DNA from: Actinomycetota bacterium
GTDB lineage: Bacteria; Actinomycetota; Actinomycetes; S36-B12
Assembly: GCA_016717115.1 (NCBI GenBank)
Contig: JADKGE010000007.1
Location: forward strand, 186,001 to 250,000
DNA length: 64,000 nucleotides
Direction of reading: 5' to 3'
Shown here in pieces: positions 9,121 through 18,963 of this stretch; the stretch's first letter is position 1; every line of letters begins with the position of its first letter. A model generated the notes under the pieces. It made no database searches. It was not told the DNA's origin and worked only from the letters and a program-made list of their open reading frames with translations. The position numbers and the translations under genes are program-made.

Positions 9121-9867
9121 GTGGCCCGCAATCTGCCGCCCGATCGCGACACCGCGCCCACCGTCCAGAAGCTGCGACTGAAGTACGCCAAGCGTGGCCG
9201 CCTGCGGTTCTCCAGCCACCGTGACTTCCAGAGGGCGCTCGAGCGCGCGCTGCGGCGCGCCGACATCCCCATGGCCTACAGCGCCGGCTTCTCACCCCAC
9301 CCCAAGGTCTCCTACGCCAACTCCGCCGCGACGGGCGTGGCCAGCGAGGCGGAGTACGTCGAGATCGGCGTGGCGGTCGCCTGCGACCCCGACGCGGTGC
9401 GCGATGCCCTCGACGCAGCACTGCCGCCCGGGCTCGACGTGGTCGAGGTGGTCGAGGCACGCACACCCGACTTCGCCAACCGCCTCGAGGCGAGCGTGTG
9501 GCGGATCGAGCTGCCTGGGGTGCCACCCGAACAGGCGGCCGCAGCGGTGGCCGGACTGATGGCCGCCGACGAGAGCACCGTCCAGCGCCTCATGAAGAAC
9601 GGGCTGCGCACCTTTGACGCCCGGGCGTCGGTTCTGAGCGCCGAATGCGCGGCGCTCGACGATGCCGACCCCGACTGTGCGATACTCACCTTGGTCGTCC
9701 GGCACGGAACTCCGTCCGTACGACCCGACGACGTTCTCTCCGCGCTCCGAAGCGTGGCCGACCTCGTGCCGCCGAAGCCCCCTCGGGTGACCCGGCTGGC
9801 ACAGGGGCCACTCGACGAGGCAGGAACCTCGGTGACCGATCCGCTCGAGCCAGACAGGGCCGGCTGA
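9121..9867 (+). CDS. TIGR03936 / DUF2344 family protein
   Basis: This 248-residue protein follows the radical SAM gene by one base. The family is usually fused to or located beside that partner, upstream of RNase E/G. Family marks are KYAKRGRLRFSSHRDFQR and the stretch AYSAGFSPHPKVSYA. Its biochemical role is not established to my knowledge; partnership with the radical SAM protein in modifying an RNA or protein is inferred only from linkage. GTG 9121 was preferred over an earlier in-frame GTG at 9052 because the latter lies inside the upstream gene and adds unrelated residues. Confidence 0.85.
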   Translation: MARNLPPDRDTAPTVQKLRLKYAKRGRLRFSSHRDFQRALERALRRADIPMAYSAGFSPHPKVSYANSAATGVASEAEYVEIGVAVACDPDAVRDALDAALPPGLDVVEVVEARTPDFANRLEASVWRIELPGVPPEQAAAAVAGLMAADESTVQRLMKNGLRTFDARASVLSAECAALDDADPDCAILTLVVRHGTPSVRPDDVLSALRSVADLVPPKPPRVTRLAQGPLDEAGTSVTDPLEPDRAG

Positions 9868-10074
9868 GGTCACCTGGCGGGAAGGTATCCCGATTGGTTC
9901 CGGCGAGGGATCGCTGCCGGCGGTACGAGGCCAGCGGCGCCCATGTGCGCGCTCCTCGGATCGCAGCCCACTACAGGCTTGACGAGGTCCGCGCCACCGG
10001 TTCGGCGCCTCGCACGAGGAGTGCTCGCCGTCGACCGTTCCGGTCGGGGAGGCACCGCTAAGGAGTACGACCTG

Positions 10075-12646
10075 ATGGTCGACACGAACGACACCCCCAC
10101 CCAGCTCGATCCCACCCAGCCGGCCGGTGTGGCCAAGCGCACACGCCGCCGTGCGGCGAGCCGCCCCGCGGGCCCGCCCGTGGTCGAGGCCCATGAGCCC
10201 GCCACCGAGGCCCCCGCCGCGGCTCCGGCCGCGAAGAAGACAGCGCGCAAGGCGCCATCCCGATCCCGGGCGAAGGCGGCGGACGCCGTCGCCGCCGAGC
10301 CGACCGAGTCGCCGGCCCCGAACGTCGTCGACGAGGCGCCAGCGCCGAAGAAGGCGACCAGGGCCGCGAAGAAGACCACCAAGGCAGCGAGCAAGAAGTC
10401 CGCCGTCGCGGCCGAGGGGCAGAAGGGCGCCGACGCGACCGACTCCGGCACCCGGATGGCCGTCCCGGCCTTCGTGGCACCGCTGTTCGTGGCCCCCGAG
10501 CCGCCCGCCGGCGTCGATGCCCGGGACGAGGCGGATGACGAGGCTCCGCGGACGCCCGCGCGCCGCTCACGCCGCAAGGCCGCCGAGCCGGCCGTCGTCG
10601 AGGCGGCACCTGAGGAGTCGTCCGCGACGGAGACGACCGACGACGAGGACGGCACCGGTCCCGATCAGGGAGACGGTCAGGGTCCCAGACGCCGCCGCCG
10701 TCGAGGCGGCCGAGGCCGCAAGCGCCGGGTCGGCGAGGACGACGACGAGGCGGCCGATGGCCCGTCCGCCGACGACACCGACTCCGCACGTCCCGCCGCG
10801 TCCGGGGACTCGGACGACGACGATCCCGATTCGCTCGCCGGAAAGCGCCGCCGACGCCGTCGCCGCCGCGGGGCCGACGGTGAGCTCGAATCTTCGCCCG
10901 ACGATCCGCCGAACACTGTGGTGCGCGTTCGCGAGCCCCGCGCGCGCCGAGGTGCCGACCGTGGCGACAACAGCGGCGACCGCGGAGGCGACGACGTCAC
11001 CAGCCTGCGCGGATCCACGCGCCTGGAGGCCAAGAAGCAGCGTCGTCGCGAGGGCCGCGAGGCGGGTCGGCGCCGGGCGCCGATCCTGACCGAGGCCGAG
11101 TTCCTCGCACGCCGTGAGGCCGTCGACCGCGTCATGGTCGTCCGGCAGAAGGGCGATCGCACGCAGATCGCGGTGCTGGAGGACGGTGTCCTCGTCGAGC
11201 ACTACGTCACGCGCGGGTCCTCCTCGTCGATGGTCGGCAACGTCTACCTCGGACGCGTGCAGAACGTGCTGCCGAGCATGGAGGCGGCGTTCGTCGATGT
11301 CGGGCGTGGCCGCAACGCGGTGCTCTACGCCGGCGAGGTGAACTGGGACGCAGCCAGCCTCGAGGGACAGCCCAAGCGCATCGAGTTCGCCCTGAAGTCC
11401 GGCGATCCGGTCCTCGTGCAGGTCACCAAGGATCCCGTGGGGCAGAAGGGTGCTCGCCTGACCAGTCAGGTCTCCCTCCCGGGGCGATTCCTCGTCTACG
11501 TGCCGGACGGCTCCATGACGGGCATCAGCCGCAAGCTCCCCGACACCGAGCGCAGCCGCCTCAAGTCGATCCTCAAGCGCGTCATGCCCGAGGACGCCGG
11601 CGTGATCGTGCGCACGGCGGCCGAGGGCGCCCCCGAGGAGGCGCTCGAGCAGGACGTGGCGCGCCTGACGGCCCAGTGGGCGGACATCACCAAGGCGACG
11701 AAGTCGGCCAGCCCGCCGACCCTGCTGTACGGAGAGCCCGACCTGGCCATCAAGGTCGTGCGTGACATCTTCAACGAGGATGTCCACTCGCTGGTCATCG
11801 CGGGTGATTCGGCCTGGACGGACATCAGCGCCTACATCGGCGCCGTGGCCCCGGACCTCGCCGACCGCCTCAAGCACTCGATGAGCGACGACGTCTTCGC
11901 CGACTATCGCGTCGAGGAGCAGCTCATGAAGGCGCTCGACCGCAAGGTCTACCTGCCGTCGGGCGGCTCGCTCGTCATCGACCGCACCGAGGCGATGACG
12001 GTCGTCGACGTCAACACCGGCAAGTTCACCGGCGGGCGGCAACCTCGAGGAGACGGTCACCCGCAACAACATCGAGGCGGCCGAGGAGATCGTCCGCCAG
12101 CTCCGGCTGCGCGACATCGGCGGCATCATCGTCGTCGACTTCATCGACATGGTGCTCGAGAGCAACCGCGACCTGGTCCTTCGCCGGCTGGTGGAGTGCC
12201 TGGGTCGCGACCGCACCAAGCATCAGGTGGCGGAGGTCACGTCGCTCGGCCTCGTCCAGATGACGCGCAAGCGCATCGGTAGCGGCCTGCTGGAGTCCTT
12301 CTCCGAGACCTGCGAGCATTGCAGCGGTCGGGGCATCAAGGTCTCCCTGCACGGGGACCACGACCATTCGGAGCAGTCGCCCAAGTACCGACGACCGGCC
12401 AACGCGGTCGATCCGGCCGACGTGGCTGCACGGGCGCTGGCGGCCCATGAGCACGCTGACGCGGAGGTGGTGGACGTCGCCGACCGCGTTGACGTCGCCC
12501 CGGAGGCCCTGGAGGCCGCCGAGGTGCTTGACGTCCTTGCGGCGGAGGACCTCGTCGAGGCGGCGGAGCTGGTCAACGCGTTCGTGGACGCCGACCTGAT
12601 GGAGGCTGACGAGAGCGTGCTGGCCGAGGAGTCCATAGAGGCCTGA
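10075..12646 (+). CDS. rne: Ribonuclease E/G, frameshifted in this sequence
   Basis: RNase E/G is an endoribonuclease for mRNA decay and stable RNA processing. The start ATG 10075 has AAGGAG upstream. The first 330 or so residues are a low-complexity Ala/Lys/Arg/Glu region, usual in actinobacterial RNase E. The catalytic part has the S1 segment (G-N-V-Y-L-G-R-V), the metal site VDVNTGK and IVVDFIDM, and the zinc-link CEHCSGRG. The frame changes at about 12034-12041, between K-F-T-G and G-G-N-L-E-E. Two missing bases restore the family's GxGGNLEE spacing, and one extra base would also explain it. The C-terminus after the zinc link is acidic and repetitive. No other sign of decay is visible, so sequencing error is likely. 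Confidence 0.92.
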
Positions 12647-12657
12647 GGGGGTGCGGT

Positions 12658-12687
12658 TTGACCCCGTGGGAGGGGCTTCCGTATCCT
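12658..12687 (+). promoter_or_regulatory. Sigma-70-type promoter for rplU-rpmA
   Basis: TTGACC at 12658-12663 and TATCCT at 12682-12687 are separated by 18 bases. Transcription would begin near 12694 and give a leader of about 85 bases before rplU, as often found for L21 operons. The -35 lies 11 bases after the rne stop codon. Confidence 0.65.
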
Positions 12688-12779
12688 TGGCCTTTGCGCC
12701 TCGTTCGGCGCCCTTTGGCTTGTCGATTGCTCGGCTTGTTCGAAGACTGATCCAGGATAAGTAGCGACAGGAGTTAGTG

Positions 12780-13094
12780 GTGTACGCCATCGTTCGTGCC
12801 GGCGGCCGGCAAGAGAAGGTCGCAGTCGGCGACGTCGTCGTGCTTGACCGCCAAGCGGGGGAGCCGGGCGCGTCCTTGGCCCTGCCCGTCCTGCTCCTCG
12901 TCGACGGCGCTGCCGTCACTTCGGATCCCTCGGTACTGGCCAGCGCCACGTGCACCGCGGAGATCGTCGACCACCGTCGTGGTCCCAAGATCGACATCCT
13001 CAAGTACAAGAACAAGACCGGCTACCGCCGCCGTCAGGGGCACCGTCAGGAGCTCACTGCGGTCAAGGTCACCGACATCACCCCCGGGAAGTGA
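12780..13094 (+). CDS. rplU: 50S ribosomal protein L21
   Basis: L21 binds 23S rRNA in the large subunit. The 104-residue product begins M-Y-A-I-V-R-A-G-G-R-Q-E-K, the standard L21 opening, and has the C-terminal KRRQGHR-like region (YRRRQGHRQELT). Two GTG codons lie in tandem. I chose 12780 because it gives the family N-terminus and a better distance from the GGAG at 12770-12773 than 12777 does. rpmA follows after four bases. Confidence 0.96.
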   Translation: MYAIVRAGGRQEKVAVGDVVVLDRQAGEPGASLALPVLLLVDGAAVTSDPSVLASATCTAEIVDHRRGPKIDILKYKNKTGYRRRQGHRQELTAVKVTDITPGK

Positions 13095-13098
13095 ACTG

Positions 13099-13353
13099 AT
13101 GGCACATAAGAAAGGTGCATCCAGCACCCGCAACGGCCGCGACTCCAATGCCCAGCGCCTTGGCGTGAAGCGGTTCGGTGGCCAGGAGGTCAACGCCGGC
13201 GAGATCATCGTGCGCCAGCGCGGCACGCACTTCCACCCGGGCGACAACGTCGGCCGTGGCGGCGACGACACCTTGTTCGCGCTCGCGGCCGGCAAGGTCG
13301 AGTTCGGCACCCACCGGGGCCGGCGCGTCATCAACATCGTCGCCGGCGAGTAA
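13099..13353 (+). CDS. rpmA: 50S ribosomal protein L27
   Basis: L27 sits near the peptidyl-transferase centre and its N-terminus reaches the tRNA 3' ends. The 84-residue product starts M-A-H-K-K-G-A-S-S-T-R-N-G-R-D-S, without the firmicute-type cleavable extension, and contains QRGTHFHPGDNVGRG. It forms an operon with rplU, and a clear terminator follows. Confidence 0.97.
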   Translation: MAHKKGASSTRNGRDSNAQRLGVKRFGGQEVNAGEIIVRQRGTHFHPGDNVGRGGDDTLFALAAGKVEFGTHRGRRVINIVAGE

Positions 13354-13377
13354 AGCAGGAACCACGTGTTTAGTGAG

Positions 13378-13403
13378 AGAGGCGGGCCTTTCGGCCCGCC
13401 TCT
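13378..13403 (+). terminator. Rho-independent-type terminator after rpmA
   Basis: An 11-bp perfect stem (13378-13388 with 13393-13403) closes a four-base TTTC loop. It is GC-rich and is followed by a short pyrimidine tail. It lies 24 bases after the rpmA stop. Confidence 0.8.
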
Positions 13404-13411
13404 TCCCTGTT

Positions 13412-13467
13412 GAGTGGCGGCTTGTGGTCGCCAAACCGTGCCGGTTCGCCGCCACAAGCCGCCACTC
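13412..13467. repeat. 16-bp inverted repeat between rpmA and obgE
   Basis: Bases 13412-13427 and 13452-13467 are exact reverse complements around a 24-base loop. It comes just after the rpmA terminator and ends 25 bases before the obgE start. It could be a second terminator, a protein-binding site or an mRNA leader structure for obgE; the sequence does not decide. Confidence 0.65.
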
Positions 13468-13492
13468 GACGTGAAGGAAGGATCTTGGGGCC

Positions 13493-14875
13493 ATGGCTAC
13501 CTTTGTTGATCGCGTGACCTTGCATGCGCAGGGCGGCGATGGCGGGAACGGCTGCGCCTCCGTCCTCCGCGAGAAGTTCAAGCCGCTCGGGGGTCCCGAT
13601 GGGGGCAACGGCGGGCGCGGCGGCAACGTCATCGCGCTCGTCGACGCCGGCGTGACGACACTCCTGGAGTTCCACCACGGCCCGCACAAGAAGGCGGGCA
13701 ACGGCAAGCCCGGGCAGGGCAATCACCGCCACGGGGCCGAGGCCTCCGACATCGTCCTGCGGGTGCCCAGCGGCACCGTGCTGACGACCCCCGGCGGAGA
13801 GGTGCTCGCCGACCTCGTCGGCGCCGGTGCCTCATACGTCATCGCCCGCGGCGGGCGCGGCGGACTGGGCAACGCGGCCCTGTCCTCGCCGCGTCGCAAG
13901 GCACCGGGCTTCGCCCTTCTCGGCGAGCCGGGAGAGGCCCGCGACGTCGTCCTCGAGCTCAAGACGGTTGCCGACGTCGCCCTCGTCGGGTTCCCCAGCG
14001 CGGGCAAGAGCAGCGTCGTCGCCGCGATGTCCGCCGCCCGCCCGAAGATCGCCGACTACCCCTTCACGACCCTGGTGCCCAACCTCGGCGTCGTCACGGC
14101 CGGCGAGGTGGTCTACACCGTCGCCGACGTGCCCGGCCTGATCCCCGGTGCAAGCCAGGGCAAGGGCCTGGGCCTGGAGTTCCTCCGCCACGTTGAGCGG
14201 TGCAGCGTGCTGGTGCAGGTCCTCGACTGCGCCACGATCGATCCGGGGCGCGACCCGATCGACGACCTCGACGCGATCGAGAACGAACTGGCGCTCTACG
14301 GCGGCCTGGTCGACCGGCCGCGCCTCGTAGCCCTTAACAAGATCGATGTCCCCGATGCGCGGGTGCTCGCCGAGATGGTGCGACCGATCCTCGAGGAGCG
14401 CGGCTTCCGCGTGTTCGAGATCTCCGCTGCCACCCACGAGGGCCTTCGGCAGCTGAGCTTCGCCATGGCCGACCTGGTGATGGCGGCCCGCAAGGCGGCC
14501 GAGCCCGACGAGCAGGCCCGCGTCGTCGTCACGCCGAAGGCGGTCGACGACTCGGGCTTCACGGTGACGCTGGAGGAGGACGCGTTCCGCGTGCGGGGCG
14601 AGCGTCCCGAACGCTGGGTGCGCCAGACCGACTTCAGCAACGACGAAGCCGTCGGCTACCTGGCCGACCGGCTCGCGCGGTTGGGCGTCGAGGAGGAGCT
14701 CATCAAGGCGGGCGCCACCCCAGGCTCGACCGTGATGATCGGCGGCGACGATGCCGTCGTGTTCGACTGGTTCCCGACCATCCGTGCGGGCGACGTCGAC
14801 ATGGCCAGCCCTCGCGGCACGGACATCAGGCTCGACGCACGGCTCGACGAGTTCACCGGAGGTGACGCACGGTGA
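13493..14875 (+). CDS. obgE: GTPase Obg (ObgE/CgtA)
   Basis: Obg is an essential GTPase acting in late 50S subunit assembly and stress control. The 460-residue protein shows the glycine-rich Obg fold (about 1-158, with GGDGGNGCASVLREKF), the G domain with P-loop GFPSAGKSS, switch II DVPGLIPGAS and NKID specificity motif, and a C-terminal OCT domain (about 345-425). ATG 13493 opens the conserved M-A-T-F-V-D-R-V. The stop overlaps the proB start (GTGA), the normal obg-proB pairing. Confidence 0.96.
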   Translation: MATFVDRVTLHAQGGDGGNGCASVLREKFKPLGGPDGGNGGRGGNVIALVDAGVTTLLEFHHGPHKKAGNGKPGQGNHRHGAEASDIVLRVPSGTVLTTPGGEVLADLVGAGASYVIARGGRGGLGNAALSSPRRKAPGFALLGEPGEARDVVLELKTVADVALVGFPSAGKSSVVAAMSAARPKIADYPFTTLVPNLGVVTAGEVVYTVADVPGLIPGASQGKGLGLEFLRHVERCSVLVQVLDCATIDPGRDPIDDLDAIENELALYGGLVDRPRLVALNKIDVPDARVLAEMVRPILEERGFRVFEISAATHEGLRQLSFAMADLVMAARKAAEPDEQARVVVTPKAVDDSGFTVTLEEDAFRVRGERPERWVRQTDFSNDEAVGYLADRLARLGVEEELIKAGATPGSTVMIGGDDAVVFDWFPTIRAGDVDMASPRGTDIRLDARLDEFTGGDAR

Positions 14876-15999
14876 GCCACGAGGTGCGTGAGCGCATCGC
14901 GGGCGCGGCGCGCATGGTCATCAAGGTGGGGTCGTCCTCCCTCACCCGACCCGGGGGTGGACTAGACGTCGACCGCATCGACGCACTCGTCGGCGAGATC
15001 GCGGCGCGGCGCACGGCGGGTCATCAGGTGGTGCTGGTCTCCAGCGGCGCGATCGCCACGGGCTTCCCCGCTCTGGGCCTCAAGCGCCGTCCGCGCGACC
15101 TCGCGACCCAGCAGGCGGCGGCGTCCGTCGGCCAGGGCATGCTCGTCGCCCAGTACAGCGTGGCGTTCGCCCGGCACGGGCTCACGGTGGGGCAGGTACT
15201 CGTGACGGCCGAGGACGTCATCCGGCGAAGCCAGTACCGCAACGCCCAGCGCACGCTCTTCCGCCTCCTCGACCTCGGGGTCGTCCCCATCGTCAACGAG
15301 AACGACACGGTCGCCACGGACGAGATCCGCTTCGGTGACAACGACCGGCTCGCGGCCCTCGTCGCGCACGTCGTGCAGGCTGACGCGCTCATGCTCCTGT
15401 CGGACGTCGACGGGCTCTACGACGGCCCGCCCACGCGCGAGGGCACCACGCTGATCGCCGACGTGCGAGGACCAGACGACCTCCGCGGCGTCCGGGTGGG
15501 CGGTACCGGGGGCGCCGGCGTGGGCCTCGGCGGCATGACCACGAAGATCGAGGCGGCGAGCATCGCCACGTCCGCCGGCATCCCCGTGCTGCTCGCGTCT
15601 GCGGCCCAGGTGGCCCGAGCACTGTCCACGGCCGACGTCGGCACCGCGTTCCATCCCACCGGCGAGCGCACCTCCACCCGCCTCCTGTGGCTGGCGCACG
15701 CCAGCAGCGCGGCGGGCCGGCTGCATCTGGATGCCGGAGCCGTCGCGGCGGTGGTCAAACGACGCATGTCGCTGCTCCCGGCGGGGGTCACGTCGATCGA
15801 GGGCACGTTCGTCGCCGGGGATCCCGTCGACCTATTGGACGAAAACGGCAACATCGTCGCTCGAGGTTTGGTCAACTTTGACGCACAGGAGTTGCCGAGC
15901 CTGCTCGGACGCTCCACACGTGAACTGGCGCGTGAGCTCGGGCCTGCATATGAGCGCGAAGTCGTCCATCGGGACGCCTTGGTGATCCTGACGACCTGA
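14872..15999 (+). CDS. proB: Glutamate 5-kinase
   Basis: ProB phosphorylates glutamate, the first step of proline synthesis. The 375-residue enzyme has the amino acid kinase fold (VIKVGSSSLT at the start, SSGAIATG, VPIVNENDTV, FGDNDRLAALVA) and a C-terminal PUA domain from about residue 280. It overlaps obgE by four bases. The second pathway gene, proA, lies almost 3 kb downstream, with three other genes between. Confidence 0.95.
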   Translation: MSHEVRERIAGAARMVIKVGSSSLTRPGGGLDVDRIDALVGEIAARRTAGHQVVLVSSGAIATGFPALGLKRRPRDLATQQAAASVGQGMLVAQYSVAFARHGLTVGQVLVTAEDVIRRSQYRNAQRTLFRLLDLGVVPIVNENDTVATDEIRFGDNDRLAALVAHVVQADALMLLSDVDGLYDGPPTREGTTLIADVRGPDDLRGVRVGGTGGAGVGLGGMTTKIEAASIATSAGIPVLLASAAQVARALSTADVGTAFHPTGERTSTRLLWLAHASSAAGRLHLDAGAVAAVVKRRMSLLPAGVTSIEGTFVAGDPVDLLDENGNIVARGLVNFDAQELPSLLGRSTRELARELGPAYEREVVHRDALVILTT

Positions 16000-16029
16000 G
16001 TCGGCGCCGACGACGATCGGGGAGCGGGC

Positions 16030-16437
16030 ATGGAAGCGGTAGAGCCCATGCGCCTGCGCCCCGTCGACGAGAACACCGAGGCGCCGGGCCAGCCCAGGTC
16101 CATGTGGCACATCACCCTCACCGTCGCCGGCAAGCCCGTGGCCGAGCCCGTCATCAAGGGCGGGCTCGAGCGCCTGAGCCAGGAGCATCCCTTCCTGCTG
16201 TCCGGTCGGTACTCCACCGATCGCGCCGAGGTGCGCTACTGGGAGGAGGCCACGGACGTCGCCACTGCGCTGCGCATGGCGGTTCTGCTGTGGGACGAGC
16301 ACGTGGCGTCCTCCCAGCTGCCGGCCTGGCGCGTGGTGGGGGTCGAGGTCGTCGACCGGGAGACCTTCCACCGCCGGGGCCGCTACATCCATGAGCAGCC
16401 CGGCCTGGTGGCGGCGGGTCGGGTCATTCCCTTCTGA
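16030..16437 (+). CDS. Conserved actinobacterial hypothetical protein
   Basis: I do not recognise a named family. The 135-residue protein is soluble, with no signal peptide or membrane segment. It has an alpha/beta-looking core around W-H-I-T-L-T-V-A-G-K-P and a short acidic helix, and ends in R-V-I-P-F. Its size and position near proB/proA resemble an uncharacterised small protein seen in other actinobacteria. ATG 16030 has GGGAG upstream; ATG 16048 is an alternative start. No catalytic motif is visible. Confidence 0.6.
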   Translation: MEAVEPMRLRPVDENTEAPGQPRSMWHITLTVAGKPVAEPVIKGGLERLSQEHPFLLSGRYSTDRAEVRYWEEATDVATALRMAVLLWDEHVASSQLPAWRVVGVEVVDRETFHRRGRYIHEQPGLVAAGRVIPF

Positions 16438-16483
16438 CGCCGGACGGCGAGCACGCTCCGGGCCGCGTGAGAGCCTTGGCCGC

Positions 16484-17560
16484 ATGGATGTCCGCGCCGC
16501 CGCTGCCCTCTTCGCTCCCGAGGGCGCCTACCTCGACACCGCGACGGTCGGCCTCCCTCCTGATGTTGCGGTCGAGGCCGCCCGACGCGACCTCGACCGG
16601 TGGCGGGCCGGACGTCTCGTGCCCACCGAGTACGACGCGCTGATCCAGCGGTCGCGTCAGGCGTATGCGCGGCTCGTCGGCGGGTCGGCCGATCGGGTGG
16701 GGATCGTCTCGCAGGTGTCGGTCGCCAGCGCGGTGGCCGCGTCCGCACTGCGCCCCGGCGACCAGGTCCTCCTCGCCGAGGAGGACTTCACGTCGGTGCT
16801 GTTCCCGTTCCTGCAGACGCAGGGTGCCGGCGTCGATGTTCGGGTCGTGCCGCTCGACCGGCTGGTCGATGCGATCGAGCCGGCCACCACCATGGTCGCG
16901 GTCAGCGCGGTGCAGTCGGCGGATGGTCGCGTGCTCGACCTCGATGCCCTCGAGGGCGCCTCGAGGGCGCATGACGTCGTGACCTACGTCGACCTTTCCC
17001 AGGCCGCCAGCTGGCTGGCCATCGGGGCGGATCGCTTCGACATCACGGCGTGCGGTGCCTACAAGTGGCTGTGCTGCCCGCGCGGCACCGGCTTCATCAG
17101 CGTTGCGCCGTCGGTTGCCGACCGGCTCACCCCCGTGGCCGCCGGCTGGTACGCGGGCGAGGACCCCTGGTCGTCCATCTACCGGCCGCCGGTGCGGTTG
17201 GCGGGCGACGGCCGACGGTTCGACGTGTCGCCGGCGTGGGCCGGCTGGGTCGCGGCGGCGCCCACCCTCGAGCTGCTCGCGGACGTGGGTGCCGGCGCCA
17301 TCGGCGCGCACGACGTCGGGCTCGCCAACCGCCTGCGTGCGGGCATCGGCCTGCCGCCGTCGGACAGTGCGATCGTCTCGCTCGACATGCCCGGCGCGGT
17401 CGAGGCCCTGAGGGCGCAGGACATCGCCTGCGCGGGCCGCGACGGGCGGCTTCGCCTGGCGTTCCACCTGTATGTGAACGAGGACGATGTCGATCGCGCC
17501 ATCGCCGTGCTGCGCGACCTGTCGACGGGGGCCCGCGCCTCCGCGGACGGAAGCCGCTGA
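16484..17560 (+). CDS. Class V aminotransferase / cysteine desulfurase-like PLP enzyme
   Basis: This is a fold-type I PLP enzyme of 358 residues. The probable PLP lysine is K194 in GAYKWLCCPRGTGF, preceded by the aspartate in T-Y-V-D-L-S-Q-A. The N-terminus Y-L-D-T-A-T-V-G-L-P resembles the substrate-binding start of class V enzymes such as isopenicillin N epimerase-like and SufS-like proteins. Substrate unknown. ATG 16484 was chosen because upstream in-frame codons lie inside the previous gene. The amidase gene follows after four bases, so the two may act on related amino-acid derivatives. Confidence 0.78.
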   Translation: MDVRAAAALFAPEGAYLDTATVGLPPDVAVEAARRDLDRWRAGRLVPTEYDALIQRSRQAYARLVGGSADRVGIVSQVSVASAVAASALRPGDQVLLAEEDFTSVLFPFLQTQGAGVDVRVVPLDRLVDAIEPATTMVAVSAVQSADGRVLDLDALEGASRAHDVVTYVDLSQAASWLAIGADRFDITACGAYKWLCCPRGTGFISVAPSVADRLTPVAAGWYAGEDPWSSIYRPPVRLAGDGRRFDVSPAWAGWVAAAPTLELLADVGAGAIGAHDVGLANRLRAGIGLPPSDSAIVSLDMPGAVEALRAQDIACAGRDGRLRLAFHLYVNEDDVDRAIAVLRDLSTGARASADGSR

Positions 17561-17564
17561 CCCC

Positions 17565-18953
17565 ATGAACGGCAGCGCTCCCGCGGTCACCACCGCCTGC
17601 GATGACGCCCTGGGCGACCACGACGCCGTCTCCCTGCTGGCCGCCATCGCGGCCGGAGCAGTCCATCCCGACGAAGTCCTGGCCGCCGCTCTCGGGCGCG
17701 CCCGGGTGGCCGACGAGCGTCTCAACGCGGTGGCGGCCTGGGTGCGGTCGCCCGTCACCGGCGCGGGTCCGTTCTCGGGGCTGCCGTCATTCATCAAGGA
17801 CAACGAGAGCGTCGCGGGGCTGCCCGAGCGGCAGGGGTCGCGTGCGGTCCCGCCCAGGCCCGTCGCGGAGTCGTCGGAGTTCGTGGTGCACTTCGAGCGG
17901 CTCGGATTCACGGTCCTGGGCACGTCGACGATGCCCGAATTCGGTCTGACCGCGACGACCGAGCCGCTGCTCGGCGGACCCACCCGCAACCCCTGGAACC
18001 CCGGGCACTCCACGGGCGGGTCATCGGGGGGAGCGGCGGCCCTGGTCGCCGCGGGCGTCACGCCGATCGCGCACGGCAACGATGGCGGCGGGTCGATCCG
18101 CATCCCGGCCGCCTGCACCGGCCTTGTCGGACTGAAGCCGTCGCGCGGAAGGCTCGTGACGCGCCAAGGGCTCGAGCACCTGCCGGTGGCGATCTCCAGC
18201 CAGGGAGTGCTGACCCGCACCGTGCGGGACACGGCCCTGTTCTACGCCGAGATGGAGAAGGTGCACGCCGCCCTGCCGCCCATCGGCCACGTCACCCGGC
18301 CTCACGCTCGTCGCCTGCGCATCGCGGTCGTGACCGAGGGCATGGCCGGGATGGCCGTCGACCCAGACGTGCGTGGCACCGTCGAGCAGGCGGCCCTGGC
18401 GTGCGCGCACCTGGGCCACGCCGTCGAGGCGATCCCCTACCCGGCGACCGAGCAGTTCGGCCGGGACTTCCTGCGGTACTGGGCTCTCCTCGCCTTCAGC
18501 ATCGAGCACGGCGGGGCCCGGCTGTACGGGGCCGGCTTCGACCGCCGGCGGCTCGAGCCGTTCACCCTCGGCCTGAGCCGTTACGCCCGGTCCCTGGCGC
18601 CCACCATGCCGGCAACGCTCGTGCGGCTGCGCCGGTTCGAGCAGCACTACACGAGGCTCCTGGCCCCGTATGACGTGCTGCTGTCACCGGTGCTGTCGCA
18701 GCCGGCTCCGCCGATCGGCTACCTCGCTCCGGACGTGGAGTTCCACACGCAACTGCTGCGACTGCTGCGGTACGTGCCGTTCACGTCCATCCAGAACGTC
18801 GCGGGCGCGCCCGCGATCTCGCTGCCCCTGGGGCGCAGCCGCTACGGCCTCCCGATCGGGGTCCAGGCGGCGGCTGGCTTCGGCCAGGAGGCGGTGCTGC
18901 TGTCGCTGGCCCTGGAGCTCGAGCAGGCATTCGCACCCGTCGCCGGTGGGTAG
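17565..18953 (+). CDS. Amidase-signature family hydrolase
   Basis: The 462-residue protein has the complete Ser-cisSer-Lys triad of the amidase signature family: K78 in PSFIKDNES, S153 in GGSSGG and the nucleophile S177 in GGGSIRIPA, with the 24-residue spacing known from the family. It probably hydrolyses a small amide. GatA of the tRNA amidotransferase has the same fold, but no gatC or gatB is nearby and the annotated context does not suggest it. The gene lies between the aminotransferase and proA, with its stop overlapping the proA -10 element. Confidence 0.85.
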   Translation: MNGSAPAVTTACDDALGDHDAVSLLAAIAAGAVHPDEVLAAALGRARVADERLNAVAAWVRSPVTGAGPFSGLPSFIKDNESVAGLPERQGSRAVPPRPVAESSEFVVHFERLGFTVLGTSTMPEFGLTATTEPLLGGPTRNPWNPGHSTGGSSGGAAALVAAGVTPIAHGNDGGGSIRIPAACTGLVGLKPSRGRLVTRQGLEHLPVAISSQGVLTRTVRDTALFYAEMEKVHAALPPIGHVTRPHARRLRIAVVTEGMAGMAVDPDVRGTVEQAALACAHLGHAVEAIPYPATEQFGRDFLRYWALLAFSIEHGGARLYGAGFDRRRLEPFTLGLSRYARSLAPTMPATLVRLRRFEQHYTRLLAPYDVLLSPVLSQPAPPIGYLAPDVEFHTQLLRLLRYVPFTSIQNVAGAPAISLPLGRSRYGLPIGVQAAAGFGQEAVLLSLALELEQAFAPVAGG

Positions 18954-18956
18954 GGT
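18951..18956 (+). promoter_or_regulatory. -10 element for leaderless proA
   Basis: TAGGGT ends seven bases before the proA ATG at 18964, with no Shine-Dalgarno sequence between. It overlaps the stop codon of the upstream amidase gene. Confidence 0.55.
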
Positions 18957-18963
18957 TGGCCGC

